Source of the DNA: Diaminobutyricimonas aerilata
Lineage (GTDB): Bacteria; Actinomycetota; Actinomycetes; Actinomycetales; Microbacteriaceae
Direction of reading: 5' to 3'
NCBI RefSeq assembly: GCF_002797715.1
Contig: NZ_PGFF01000001.1
Coordinates: 2,193,304 to 2,257,303 of the forward strand
DNA: 64,000 bases
Both the position numbers and the translations under genes were made by a program. Under the pieces are notes generated by a model. The model was not told the DNA's origin. It was given only the letters and a program-made list of their open reading frames with translations, and searched no databases. Shown here piece by piece: positions 7,824-15,732 of this stretch. Every line of letters starts with the position of its first letter. The stretch's first letter is position 1.

Positions 7824-9178
7824 GCGAACACCTTGCCCGGGTTGAGGATGCCGCGCGGATCGAAGACCTGCTTGATCCGCCGTTGCAGCTCGTACTGGGT
7901 GGTGCCGAGCTCGTCCTGCAGCCACCGCCGCTTGAGCAGTCCCACCCCGTGCTCGCCGGTGAGCGTGCCACCCAGGCGCAGCGCCGTCGTGAACAGCTCG
8001 TCCGCGGCCGCCCACACCGCATCCGGCACCTCCTCGCCCTGGAACAGGAAGTTGGGGTGCAGATTGCCGTCGCCGGCATGCGCGACGGTCGCGATCACGA
8101 CATCGTGACGCCGCTCGATGTCGGTGATGGCGGCGAACATGGCCGGCAACTGGCTGCGCGGTACTGATACGTCCTCGATGAGCACCGTGCCGAGGCGTTC
8201 CATCGCCGGGTGGAAGGCGCGGCGGATGGCGAAGAGGCGCTCTCCCTCTTCGGCGTCGCGCGCCAGCTCGACACTCCCGCCGAGCGATTCGGCGATCGCC
8301 CTGGCGGACGCCGCGTCCGCCTCCGCTCCGGCGCCGTCGAACTGCACGAGCAGGTGGGCGCCGCGGCCTCCGAGGTCGACGCCGACGTGCGCACTGATGG
8401 CGTCGAGCGCTCGCGCGTCGAGCAGCTCCATGATCGCCGGGCGCAGCCGGGATGCCGTGATGACCGCCGACGCGCGGGCCGCCTGCTCGACGGACTCGAA
8501 GGACGCCCCGAGCGTCGCGACGGGGCCCGCGGGCAGCGGGCGGAGCTTGAGCGTCGCTTCGACGATCACGCCGAGGGTGCCCTCCGAGCCGATCATGAGC
8601 GCGGTGAGGTCGAGACCCGTGACTCCCTTGACCGTGCGGTGCCCGAGGCTGAGTAGCTCGCCGTCCGCGGTGACGACCTTCAAGCCGAGCACCGCCTCCC
8701 GCGTGACGCCGTACTTGGCGCACAACAGGCCCCCGGCGTTGGTGGCGATGTTGCCTCCCACCGTGGAGATCGCGCGGCTCGCCGGATCGGGGGCGAACCA
8801 GAGTCCGTGGGCGAGCAGCGCCGCGTTCAGGTCGGCGTTGATGATTCCCGGTTCGACGACCGCGAGTTCATCGTCGACGTTGATCTCGAGCACGCGGTTC
8901 ATCGCGAGGGTCGACAGCACGATCTCGCCCGGCCCGGCGATGGCTCCCCCGGCGAGCCCCGTGCCGGCACCGCGCGTGACGACGGGCACCCGGTGGGCGT
9001 TCGCGATCCTCAGGGTGTGCTGCACGTCGGCCACGGATGCGGCGCTGACGTACGCGAGGGGCCGGCCGGCGGAGCGATGACCCGACTTGTCTGCCCGGGC
9101 GGGTTCGAGCAGTCGCGGATCGGTCGACACGGCGCTGCCGAGGGCGGCACTGAGCTCCTCGAGCACGGCGTCGGTCAT
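7820..9178 (-). CDS. FAD-binding oxidoreductase, GlcD/D-lactate dehydrogenase type
   Basis: 452 aa, normal for the family. The N-terminal PCMH-type FAD domain includes the TRGAGTGLAGGA phosphate-binding motif (about residues 70-80). The C-terminal FAD-oxidase domain has HAGDGNLHPN and GEHGVGLLK, the conserved histidine motifs of D-2-hydroxyacid dehydrogenases (GlcD, Dld2, D-2-HGDH). It probably oxidises D-lactate, glycolate or a similar 2-hydroxyacid. No glcE/glcF-like partner is nearby; instead a small membrane protein overlaps its stop codon. The start at 9178 has TAGGCT exactly six bases upstream, so a leaderless transcript is likely. Confidence 0.9.
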   Translation of the reverse strand: MTDAVLEELSAALGSAVSTDPRLLEPARADKSGHRSAGRPLAYVSAASVADVQHTLRIANAHRVPVVTRGAGTGLAGGAIAGPGEIVLSTLAMNRVLEINVDDELAVVEPGIINADLNAALLAHGLWFAPDPASRAISTVGGNIATNAGGLLCAKYGVTREAVLGLKVVTADGELLSLGHRTVKGVTGLDLTALMIGSEGTLGVIVEATLKLRPLPAGPVATLGASFESVEQAARASAVITASRLRPAIMELLDARALDAISAHVGVDLGGRGAHLLVQFDGAGAEADAASARAIAESLGGSVELARDAEEGERLFAIRRAFHPAMERLGTVLIEDVSVPRSQLPAMFAAITDIERRHDVVIATVAHAGDGNLHPNFLFQGEEVPDAVWAAADELFTTALRLGGTLTGEHGVGLLKRRWLQDELGTTQYELQRRIKQVFDPRGILNPGKVFA

Positions 9179-9270
9179 CCCCTCAGCCTACGGCGGGCAA
9201 CCCGCGGCCCACCGTCCGTAATGTCCGATTTCCGCTGGTGGGTGTCGGCGGGCGGTGCGAGGCTGGACCC

Positions 9271-10746
9271 ATGCCCACCGCGCCGGTCACCTCCGATCCG
9301 CTGTTCGACCAGCGCTATCGCGCGATGTCCGCCCGGGACGCCCGGTTCGACGGCCAGTTCATCACCGGGGTCCACTCCACGGGCATCTACTGTCGTCCGA
9401 GTTGCCCAGCGGTGACCCCGCAGCAGCGGAACGTCGTGTTCTACCGCACCGCGGCGGCCGCGCACGAAGCGGGTCTGCGCGCGTGCAAGCGGTGCCAGCC
9501 CGACGCCGTGCCCGGTTCCCCCGAATGGAATCTGCGCGACGACCTCGCGTCGCGGGCGATGCGCCTCATCACCGACGGCGTCGTCGAGCGCGAAGGCGTG
9601 TCCGGGCTCGCCCGGCGGCTGGGATACACGACCCGACACCTCTCGCGCGTGCTCCAGACCGAACTCGGAGCCGGTCCCCTCGCCCTCGCGCGGGCGCATC
9701 GGGCGCAGAGCGCCCGCGAACTGCTCGTCTCGACCGACCTGCCGGTCGCCGACGTCGCCTTCGCGGCCGGATTCGCGAGCATCCGCCAGTTCAACGAGAC
9801 GATCGCGGCCGTGTACCAGTTGACCCCGAGCGACATCCGACGTCGATGGGGCCGTGGGGCGGGCTCCTCGACCGCGCCCGACGGCGGCACGACCCTCACG
9901 CTGCGCCTGCCCGCCCGCGCTCCGTTCGACGGTCCGGGGCTCATGCGATTCTTCGCCGACCACGCCGTGCCGGGGCTCGAGACGGGAGACGACGCCGCCT
10001 TCTCGAGGCGGCTGCGCCTCCCCCACGGCGACGCGGAGGTCACCCTAACCCTCGACGGCGACGCGGCGGTGCGGTGTCGCGCGCGACTGGACTCCGTGGC
10101 CGACGTCGCGACGCTCGTCGCCCGGGTGAGACGGCTGTTCGACCTCGACGCCGACTCCGTCGCGATCGATGCGGCGCTCGCCGCCGACGCCCGGCTCGCC
10201 CCCCTCGTCGACGCCGTCCCCGGCATGCGTATCCCCGGCTCCGTGGACGTCGAGGAGACCCTCTTCCGCACCCTCGTCGGGCAGCAGATCTCCGTCGCGG
10301 CGGCGCGTACGGTGCTCGGCCGCATCGTGCGCGATCTCGGCGACGGCGTGCGGTTCCCCGATGCGGCCCGGATCGCGGAACACGGCACGGAGGTGCTGCG
10401 CGGCCCGGCGACCCGCGTCGCCTCGATCGTCGGGGTCGCCCGCGCGATCGCCGAGGGTGAACTCGTGCTCGATGTCGGTCTGCCGCTGCCCGAACTGACG
10501 GCGCGGCTGCTGGCCCAACCGGGGATCGGCCCCTGGACGGCGGGCTACGTCGCCCTGCGGGCCCTCGGCAACCCCGACGTGCTGCTCTCGAGCGACCTCG
10601 TCATGGTGCAGTCGGCCCGGGCGCTCGGCATCGCCGACACCGCGCGGGGTCTCGAGGCGGCGGGCCGTGCCTGGTCACCGTGGCGCAGCTACGCCGGAAT
10701 GCACTTGTGGCGCGCCCGCCCGAAGGCGGACGCGCCACAGCGCTGA
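9271..10746 (+). CDS. Ada-AlkA fusion: methylation-repair regulator and DNA-3-methyladenine glycosylase
   Basis: 491 aa. Residues 1-80 are the Ada zinc domain: Cys41 and Cys45 in YCRPSC, Cys72 and Cys75 in CKRC; Cys41 is the expected methylphosphotriester acceptor. An AraC-type DNA-binding domain follows (about 90-195). The C-terminal half is AlkA: an N-terminal AlkA domain, then an HhH-GPD region with LAQPGIGPWTAGY and the catalytic aspartate in LLSSDLVM. It therefore senses alkylation and excises alkylated bases in one protein. The ATG at 9271 follows a weak GAGG site. TAATGT at 9219-9224, flanked by GTCCG repeats, is a promoter candidate. Confidence 0.93.
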   Translation: MPTAPVTSDPLFDQRYRAMSARDARFDGQFITGVHSTGIYCRPSCPAVTPQQRNVVFYRTAAAAHEAGLRACKRCQPDAVPGSPEWNLRDDLASRAMRLITDGVVEREGVSGLARRLGYTTRHLSRVLQTELGAGPLALARAHRAQSARELLVSTDLPVADVAFAAGFASIRQFNETIAAVYQLTPSDIRRRWGRGAGSSTAPDGGTTLTLRLPARAPFDGPGLMRFFADHAVPGLETGDDAAFSRRLRLPHGDAEVTLTLDGDAAVRCRARLDSVADVATLVARVRRLFDLDADSVAIDAALAADARLAPLVDAVPGMRIPGSVDVEETLFRTLVGQQISVAAARTVLGRIVRDLGDGVRFPDAARIAEHGTEVLRGPATRVASIVGVARAIAEGELVLDVGLPLPELTARLLAQPGIGPWTAGYVALRALGNPDVLLSSDLVMVQSARALGIADTARGLEAAGRAWSPWRSYAGMHLWRARPKADAPQR

Positions 10747-10756
10747 GATCGAGCGG

Positions 10757-11230
10757 TCAGCGACCGGTCGCGTCGGTCTCGCGATCCACGTCGCCGCGCC
10801 AGGCGCCGGTCTCGAAGCCCTGCGACTCGATGAGCTTCTTGAACTTCTTGAGGTCGTTGCCGATCTGCACGTCGTCGACCTGCAGGAGCGCGCCGGCCTG
10901 CTCGAGCACGCCCTGCGGCTTCCAGTCGAGCTGAACGGTCACGCGGGTCTGCGTGTCGCCGAGGCGGTGGAAGGTGACGACTCCGGCGTGGGTCTCGCCG
11001 TCCGTGCTCTTCCAGGCGACGCGCTCGTCGGGGTGCTGCTCGGTGATCTCGGCGTCGAACTCGCGCTCCACACCGGCGATCGAGACCTTCCAGTGGGTGC
11101 TCGTGTCCGTCACCTGGACGATCTCCTCGACGCCACCCATGAACTGCGGGAACGACTCGAACTGCGTCCACTGGTTGTAGGCGGTGGTGATGGGCACGTC
11201 GACATCGATGGACTTCTCAACGGTGGGCAT
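10757..11230 (-). CDS. SRPBCC family protein (polyketide cyclase/dehydrase-like)
   Basis: 157 aa, ATG at 11230 with an AGGAGAT site. It begins with the family's typical strand PTVEKSIDVDVPITTAYNQW and FPQFMGGVEEI, a START-like hydrophobic-cavity fold. The later segments W-K-S-T-D-G and VTVQLDWKPQG fit coenzyme Q-binding or cyclase-like members. The ligand is unknown. Similar proteins in high-GC actinobacteria are often small, abundant and stress-associated; that is context, not proof. It is convergent with the Ada-AlkA gene (10-bp gap) and divergent from the DUF6328 gene. Confidence 0.85.
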   Translation of the reverse strand: MPTVEKSIDVDVPITTAYNQWTQFESFPQFMGGVEEIVQVTDTSTHWKVSIAGVEREFDAEITEQHPDERVAWKSTDGETHAGVVTFHRLGDTQTRVTVQLDWKPQGVLEQAGALLQVDDVQIGNDLKKFKKLIESQGFETGAWRGDVDRETDATGR

Positions 11231-11381
11231 GGGTTCCGATCTCCTTCGGTTGTCCTGTTCTTCGACGGTACGCCCGGCCTTTTCCTCCGCCCGACCGTTC
11301 GCAGTCGACGTCCAGCAACCACCCTGCGAAACCACATCCCCGCACCAGCGGGCGCTCCGGCGGGCGCTCCGGATCGATACC

Positions 11382-11909
11382 ATGACCCGCATGAGTTCGA
11401 GGACGCCCGTCGATGACGCCGAGGCACGCGAAGACGACGGCCGCGACGAGACCGAGACGGAGCGCCTCGACCGCAACTGGAACGAGATGCTGCAGGAACT
11501 GCGCGTCACCCAAACCGGCACGCAGATCCTCACCGGCTTCCTCCTGACCCTCGCGTTCCAGCCGCGATTCGCCGATCTCGACCCGTTCCAGGTCGACGTG
11601 TACCTGTGCCTCGTCGTGCTCGCCTCGATCGCGACGGTGCTCGGGCTCGCGCCGGTGAGCCTGCATCGCGCCCTCTTCCGCAAGCGGGCGAAGCAGCAGA
11701 TCGTCCGGGTCGCCGACGTGCTGCTCAAGTCCACGCTCGTGTGCGTCGCCCTGCTCGTCTCCGGCGTGGCCCTGCTCATCTTCGACGTCGTGATCGGCGG
11801 TGCCGCCGGTGTGATCGCCGGCTCGCTCGCCGCTCTGCTCATCATCGTGATCTGGCTCGTCGTGCCGTTCGGCGCGCATCCGCGGCGCGGCGCATCGGAC
11901 CGGGAGTGA
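11382..11909 (+). CDS. DUF6328 family membrane protein
   Basis: 175 aa from the ATG at 11382; an ATG at 11391 is equally possible. A charged N-terminus containing RLDRNWNEMLQELRVTQTG leads into four predicted membrane helices, the layout of DUF6328. The motif QTGTQILTGFLLTLAFQPRF is characteristic. Function unknown. Its stop overlaps the GTG start of the YihY gene by 4 bp, so the two are coupled. The region upstream has a short direct repeat GGGCGCTCCGG. Confidence 0.82.
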   Translation: MTRMSSRTPVDDAEAREDDGRDETETERLDRNWNEMLQELRVTQTGTQILTGFLLTLAFQPRFADLDPFQVDVYLCLVVLASIATVLGLAPVSLHRALFRKRAKQQIVRVADVLLKSTLVCVALLVSGVALLIFDVVIGGAAGVIAGSLAALLIIVIWLVVPFGAHPRRGASDRE

Positions 11910-12904
11910 GCTCGCAGCTGCTGCGCGGCGCGGATCGCGGCGAGTGGGCCGTGCTCGTCCGCCGGGCATGGCACGGATTCCTGCGACACCGGGGCATCGA
12001 CTCCGCGGCGGCGCTGACCTTCTTCGCCGCCCTGACGATGTTCCCCGGCGCGCTCACGCTCGTGTCCGCGACGGCACTGTTCGACGCCCGCGGCGACGCC
12101 GTGCGCGATCTGCTCGCCGTCGTGCAGGATGTCGCCCAGGATTCGACCGTCGCGACGCTCGCCGATCCCCTGCAAGAGCTGTTGAGCATCGACAACCCCG
12201 CCGTCGCCCTGGTCGCCGGGCTCGTGCTCACGGTGTGGTCCGCCTCCGCCTACGCGACCGCCTTCGGCCGCGCGATGAACACGGTGTACGAGGTGCAGGA
12301 GGGCCGCCGGCTGCTCAAGTTCCGCGGCCTCATGATCGCCCTGTCGGTGCTGCTGATGATCGTCTTCGCCGCCCTCGCGCTCATCCTGCTCATCACCCCG
12401 CGCGTCGCGGCGGCGATCGGACGCGGAGCAGGGATCGGCGAACCGTGGTTGAGCCTGTGGAACTTCGGCAAGTGGCCCGTGCTCGCCGTGCTGCTGCTGC
12501 TCGTGGTCGCCGTGCTCTTCTACGTCACCCCGAACGTCAAGCACGAACGGATGCGCTGGCTCGGGCTGGGCGCCGGCGTCGCCCTCGTCGTCGGCGGCTC
12601 CGCGACCGCCGGCTTCGCGCTGTACGTGTCGAGCATCGGTCAGTACGGCCGGGTGTACGGATGGCTCGGCGGCGGGGTGGTCGTGCTGCTGTGGCTCTAC
12701 CTGGTGAACCTGAGTCTCGTCGCCGGCGCGGAAGCCGACGCCGAGGTGACCCGACTGGGGCTGCTGCGCAGCGGGATCGACGCGACGGAGACCATCCCGC
12801 TGCCCGCTCGCGACACCGCCCGCACCCTCATGCTGGCCCGGCAGCGGACGGCCGACGAAACCGATTCCCGGGCGATCCTTCAGCGTTCCCCGAAGGGTTC
12901 CTGA
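11906..12904 (+). CDS. YihY/BrkB-family inner membrane protein
   Basis: 332 aa, GTG start at 11906 inside a GTGA overlap with the previous stop. It has about six membrane helices. Typical family features are the early AALTFFAALTMFPGALTL segment and the C-terminal YGWLGGGVVVLLWLYLVNLSLVAGAEADAE stretch split over helix 6. BrkB was once called a ribonuclease BN homologue; that is not supported for this family, and the function is unknown, possibly envelope-related transport. Coupling with DUF6328 suggests a two-protein membrane unit. Confidence 0.85.
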   Translation: MSSQLLRGADRGEWAVLVRRAWHGFLRHRGIDSAAALTFFAALTMFPGALTLVSATALFDARGDAVRDLLAVVQDVAQDSTVATLADPLQELLSIDNPAVALVAGLVLTVWSASAYATAFGRAMNTVYEVQEGRRLLKFRGLMIALSVLLMIVFAALALILLITPRVAAAIGRGAGIGEPWLSLWNFGKWPVLAVLLLLVVAVLFYVTPNVKHERMRWLGLGAGVALVVGGSATAGFALYVSSIGQYGRVYGWLGGGVVVLLWLYLVNLSLVAGAEADAEVTRLGLLRSGIDATETIPLPARDTARTLMLARQRTADETDSRAILQRSPKGS

Positions 12905-12980
12905 ACGTCCGACTCCTGCGGTTGGGGCCTCCGGACGCCCGGCGTAGCGTCGCTGACGACCAACCCAGGAGGTAGATGAC

Positions 12981-13865
12981 ATGAGCGATCCCGCTCCCGA
13001 TCCCCGCACCGAACACCACGACGAGGGTTTCGGAAAGCAGAAGCAGGACAGTCAGCCCGGTCACACGCAGGAGATGGATCCGGCTCCCGATCACGGCGAG
13101 GAGAGCTACGTCGGACACGGCCGCCTCGAGGGCCGCCGCGCGCTCATCACCGGAGGCGACTCCGGCATCGGCCGCGCCGTCGCGATCGCCTACGCCCGCG
13201 AGGGTGCCGACGTCGCGATCGTCTATCTGCCCGAAGAGCAGGAGGACGCCGAACAGGTCGGTCAGTGGATCGAGAAGGCCGGCCGCAAGGCGGTGCTCAT
13301 CCCCGGCGACGTGCGCGACGAGCAGTTCTGCGCCGACTCGGTGCAGCGCACCGTCGACGAGCTCGGCGGACTCGACATCCTCGTGCTCAACGCCGGGTAC
13401 CAGCAGGCGCGCGACGGGATCGACTCGATCGAGACCGAGGAGTTCGACCGCGTCTTCAAGACGAACCTGTACGGGCTCATCTGGACCGCGCGCGCCGCGG
13501 TGCCGCACCTGAGCGAGGGCTCCTCCATCATCACGACGTCGTCGATCCAGGCGACGAGCCCGTCGCCCGATCTGTTCGACTACGCGATGACGAAGGCCGC
13601 GCAGGTGTCGTTCACCCAGTCGATGGCGCAGGCCCTCGGCGAGAAGGGCATCCGGGTCAACGCCGTCGCCCCCGGACCGATCTGGACGCCGCTCATCCCG
13701 GCGACCGACTGGCCCGAGAAGACCGAGTCCTTCGGGCAGGACACCCCGCTCGGCCGGGCCGGGCAGCCCGCCGAACTGGCGTCCGCGTACGTGTTCCTCG
13801 CCGACGCCGCCTCGTCGTACGTCTCCGGCGCCGTCGTGCCCGTCACGGGAGGGAAGCCGTTTTGA
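12981..13865 (+). CDS. SDR-family oxidoreductase, copy 1 of a tandem pair
   Basis: 294 aa, ATG at 12981 with an AGGAGG site; TAGCGT at 12945-12950 is the -10 candidate. The ~45-residue polar N-terminal extension (PAPDHGEESYVGHGRLEGR) is typical of the YghA/YhdF/GsiB-associated SDR group. The cofactor motif TGGDSGIG is at 57-64, and the catalytic Ser188, Tyr201 and Lys205 are present. The likely reaction is NAD(P)-dependent oxidation or reduction of an alcohol or sugar; such genes are often general-stress induced. It is followed in overlap by a second, clearly homologous SDR. Confidence 0.88.
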   Translation: MSDPAPDPRTEHHDEGFGKQKQDSQPGHTQEMDPAPDHGEESYVGHGRLEGRRALITGGDSGIGRAVAIAYAREGADVAIVYLPEEQEDAEQVGQWIEKAGRKAVLIPGDVRDEQFCADSVQRTVDELGGLDILVLNAGYQQARDGIDSIETEEFDRVFKTNLYGLIWTARAAVPHLSEGSSIITTSSIQATSPSPDLFDYAMTKAAQVSFTQSMAQALGEKGIRVNAVAPGPIWTPLIPATDWPEKTESFGQDTPLGRAGQPAELASAYVFLADAASSYVSGAVVPVTGGKPF

Positions 13866-14713
13866 CCGTCCAGGATCCGAGGAACCTGTACCCGCGGCCG
13901 CCGTTCCGCATCGTCGACGGCAAGCCCGATCCCTCGCCCGATCACGGCGAGGAGCGCTACGTCGGTCACGGCCGGCTCGCCGGCCGGAAGGTGCTGCTCA
14001 CGGGCGGCAACTCCGGCATCGGCCGCGCGGCGGCGATCGCCATGGCGCGCGAGGGAGCGGACGTCGCTCTGAGCTACCACTCCGATGAGGAGGGGGCTCG
14101 TGAGGCCGTCGCGACCATCGAGCAGGCGGGAGTCCGCGGTTTCGCGCACCAGGCCGACCTCGGCGAGGAGAGCGAGTGCGTGAAGCTCGTCGAGGACGCC
14201 GTGGCGGAGCTCGGGGGGCTCGACACGCTCGTCATGGTGGCCGGGTACCAGAACAACGTGCCCGACATCATGGACCTCGAGACCGAGCAGCTCGAGCGCA
14301 CGTTCCGCACGAACGCGTTCTCGCTGTTCTGGCTGACGAAGGCGGCGCTGCCGCACCTGCCGAACGGTGCGAGCATCATCACCACCTCGAGCGTGCAGGC
14401 GACGAGTCCGAGCCCCGACAAGGTCGACTACGCGGCGACGAAGGCGGCGATCATCAACTTCACCAAGTCGATGGCGCTGCAGCTCGCCGACCGCGGCATC
14501 CGGGTCAACTCGGTCGCGCCGGGCCCGGTGTGGACGAACCTGCAGCCGGATGCCGCCGACGACGAGGACCTGTCGCAGTTCGGCGCCCAGTCGCCGTTGG
14601 GCCGGCCCGGTCAGCCCGCGGAACTCGCCGGCGCGTACGTGTACCTCGCGAGCGACGACGCGAGCTACACGAGCGGCGAGACGCTCCACGTGCTCGGCGG
14701 CGAATCCGTCTGA
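13862..14713 (+). CDS. SDR-family oxidoreductase, copy 2 of a tandem pair
   Basis: 283 aa with a TTG start at 13862 overlapping the previous stop (TTGA). A GGGAGGG site sits about nine bases upstream, which makes the rare start credible. The N-terminal extension contains PSPDHGEERYVGHGRLAGRK, nearly the same as copy 1. TGGNSGIG is at 47-54, and Ser177, Tyr190 and Lys194 form the active site. The pair arose by duplication and is expressed as one unit ending at the strong terminator at 14723-14760. The two substrate loops differ most after the catalytic lysine, so substrates may differ. Confidence 0.87.
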   Translation: MTVQDPRNLYPRPPFRIVDGKPDPSPDHGEERYVGHGRLAGRKVLLTGGNSGIGRAAAIAMAREGADVALSYHSDEEGAREAVATIEQAGVRGFAHQADLGEESECVKLVEDAVAELGGLDTLVMVAGYQNNVPDIMDLETEQLERTFRTNAFSLFWLTKAALPHLPNGASIITTSSVQATSPSPDKVDYAATKAAIINFTKSMALQLADRGIRVNSVAPGPVWTNLQPDAADDEDLSQFGAQSPLGRPGQPAELAGAYVYLASDDASYTSGETLHVLGGESV

Positions 14714-14722
14714 GGGGAGAAC

Positions 14723-14760
14723 GAGAGGGGCCCGTCGGCGCATGCCGGCGGGCCCCTCTC
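14723..14760. terminator. Bidirectional intrinsic terminator between the SDR pair and ku
   Basis: GAGAGGGGCCCGTCGGC at 14723-14739 pairs with 14744-14760 over 17 positions, one of them G-U, around a 4-nt GCAT loop. It sits in the 57-bp gap between two convergent genes, so it can serve both strands. Confidence 0.85.
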
Positions 14761-14770
14761 GCATGAGCGC

Positions 14771-15619
14771 TCAGCCCGCCTTCTTGCCCTTCGACGCGGG
14801 CTTCTTCTTGGGAGCCTCTTCCTCGTCCTTGCCCCCGCGGCTGCGCTCGACGGAACGCCGCAGCGCCTCCATGAGGTCGAGCACCTCGCCGCCCTCCTCG
14901 GGTTCCTCGGGAGCGCCGAAGGTGGCCTCGGTGTCGAGCGCGTCACCCTTCTCGAGCTTCGCCTCGATGAGTTCGCGCAACTGCTCCTGGTACTCGTCCG
15001 TGAACTTCTCCGGCTCGAAGTCGGCCTCGAACTCCTTCACGAGCGCCGCCGACATCTTCAGCTCCCGGTCGCTGATCGTGACCTTCTCGTCGAGCGCGGG
15101 GAAGCTCGCCTCCCGCACCTCGTCGTCCCACAGCAGCGTCTGGATGACGAGCACGTCGTCGCGCACCCGCAGCGCGGCCAGCCGGGTCTTCTGCCGCAAC
15201 GCGAACTTCACGATCGCCGTGCGGTCGGTCTGCTCGAGCGTGCGCCGCAACAGCACGTACGCCTTCGACGACTTCGAGTCCGGTTCGAGGAAGTACGGCT
15301 TGTCGAACATGATCGGATCGATCTGCTCGCTCGGCACGAACTCGACGACGTCGATCTCGCGGCTGCGCTCGGAGGGCAGCGCCTGCAGGTCGTCGTCGGT
15401 GATCACCACCGTGCGGTCGCCGTCGTCGTAGGCCTTGTCGATGTGCTCGAACGGGATGACCTTGCCGCAGATCTCGCACTTGCGCTGATACCGGATGCGC
15501 CCGCCGTCCTTGTCGTGCACCTGGTGCAGCTTCACGTCGTGATCCTCCGTCGCGCTGTACACCTTGACCGGCACGTTCACGAGGCCGAAGGTGATCGCGC
15601 CCTTCCAGATCGATCGCAT
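14771..15619 (-). CDS. ku: Ku protein, non-homologous end joining
   Basis: 282 aa, matching bacterial Ku (about 270-300 aa). The ATG at 15619 has a GAGGAGACGG site. It begins MRSIWKGAITFGLVNVPVKV, the conserved Ku start, and keeps the CEICGKVIP segment and the bridge-region core. The C-terminus is an acidic stretch followed by a Lys-rich tail (KKKPASKGKK), which in bacterial Ku promotes DNA threading and LigD recruitment. It binds DNA double-strand ends as a homodimer. The partner gene ligD lies divergently next door, sharing a 113-bp promoter region. Confidence 0.96.
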   Translation of the reverse strand: MRSIWKGAITFGLVNVPVKVYSATEDHDVKLHQVHDKDGGRIRYQRKCEICGKVIPFEHIDKAYDDGDRTVVITDDDLQALPSERSREIDVVEFVPSEQIDPIMFDKPYFLEPDSKSSKAYVLLRRTLEQTDRTAIVKFALRQKTRLAALRVRDDVLVIQTLLWDDEVREASFPALDEKVTISDRELKMSAALVKEFEADFEPEKFTDEYQEQLRELIEAKLEKGDALDTEATFGAPEEPEEGGEVLDLMEALRRSVERSRGGKDEEEAPKKKPASKGKKAG

Positions 15620-15732
15620 CGCCGTCTCCTCACGGTCGTCCGATTTCGAACCATCATGGCCCCCGCCACGCCTGAACGTCACCCCCGTGTCTGCATCTTC
15701 GCTGGAACCTCCCTGGATGCGCTGGGCAGGAT

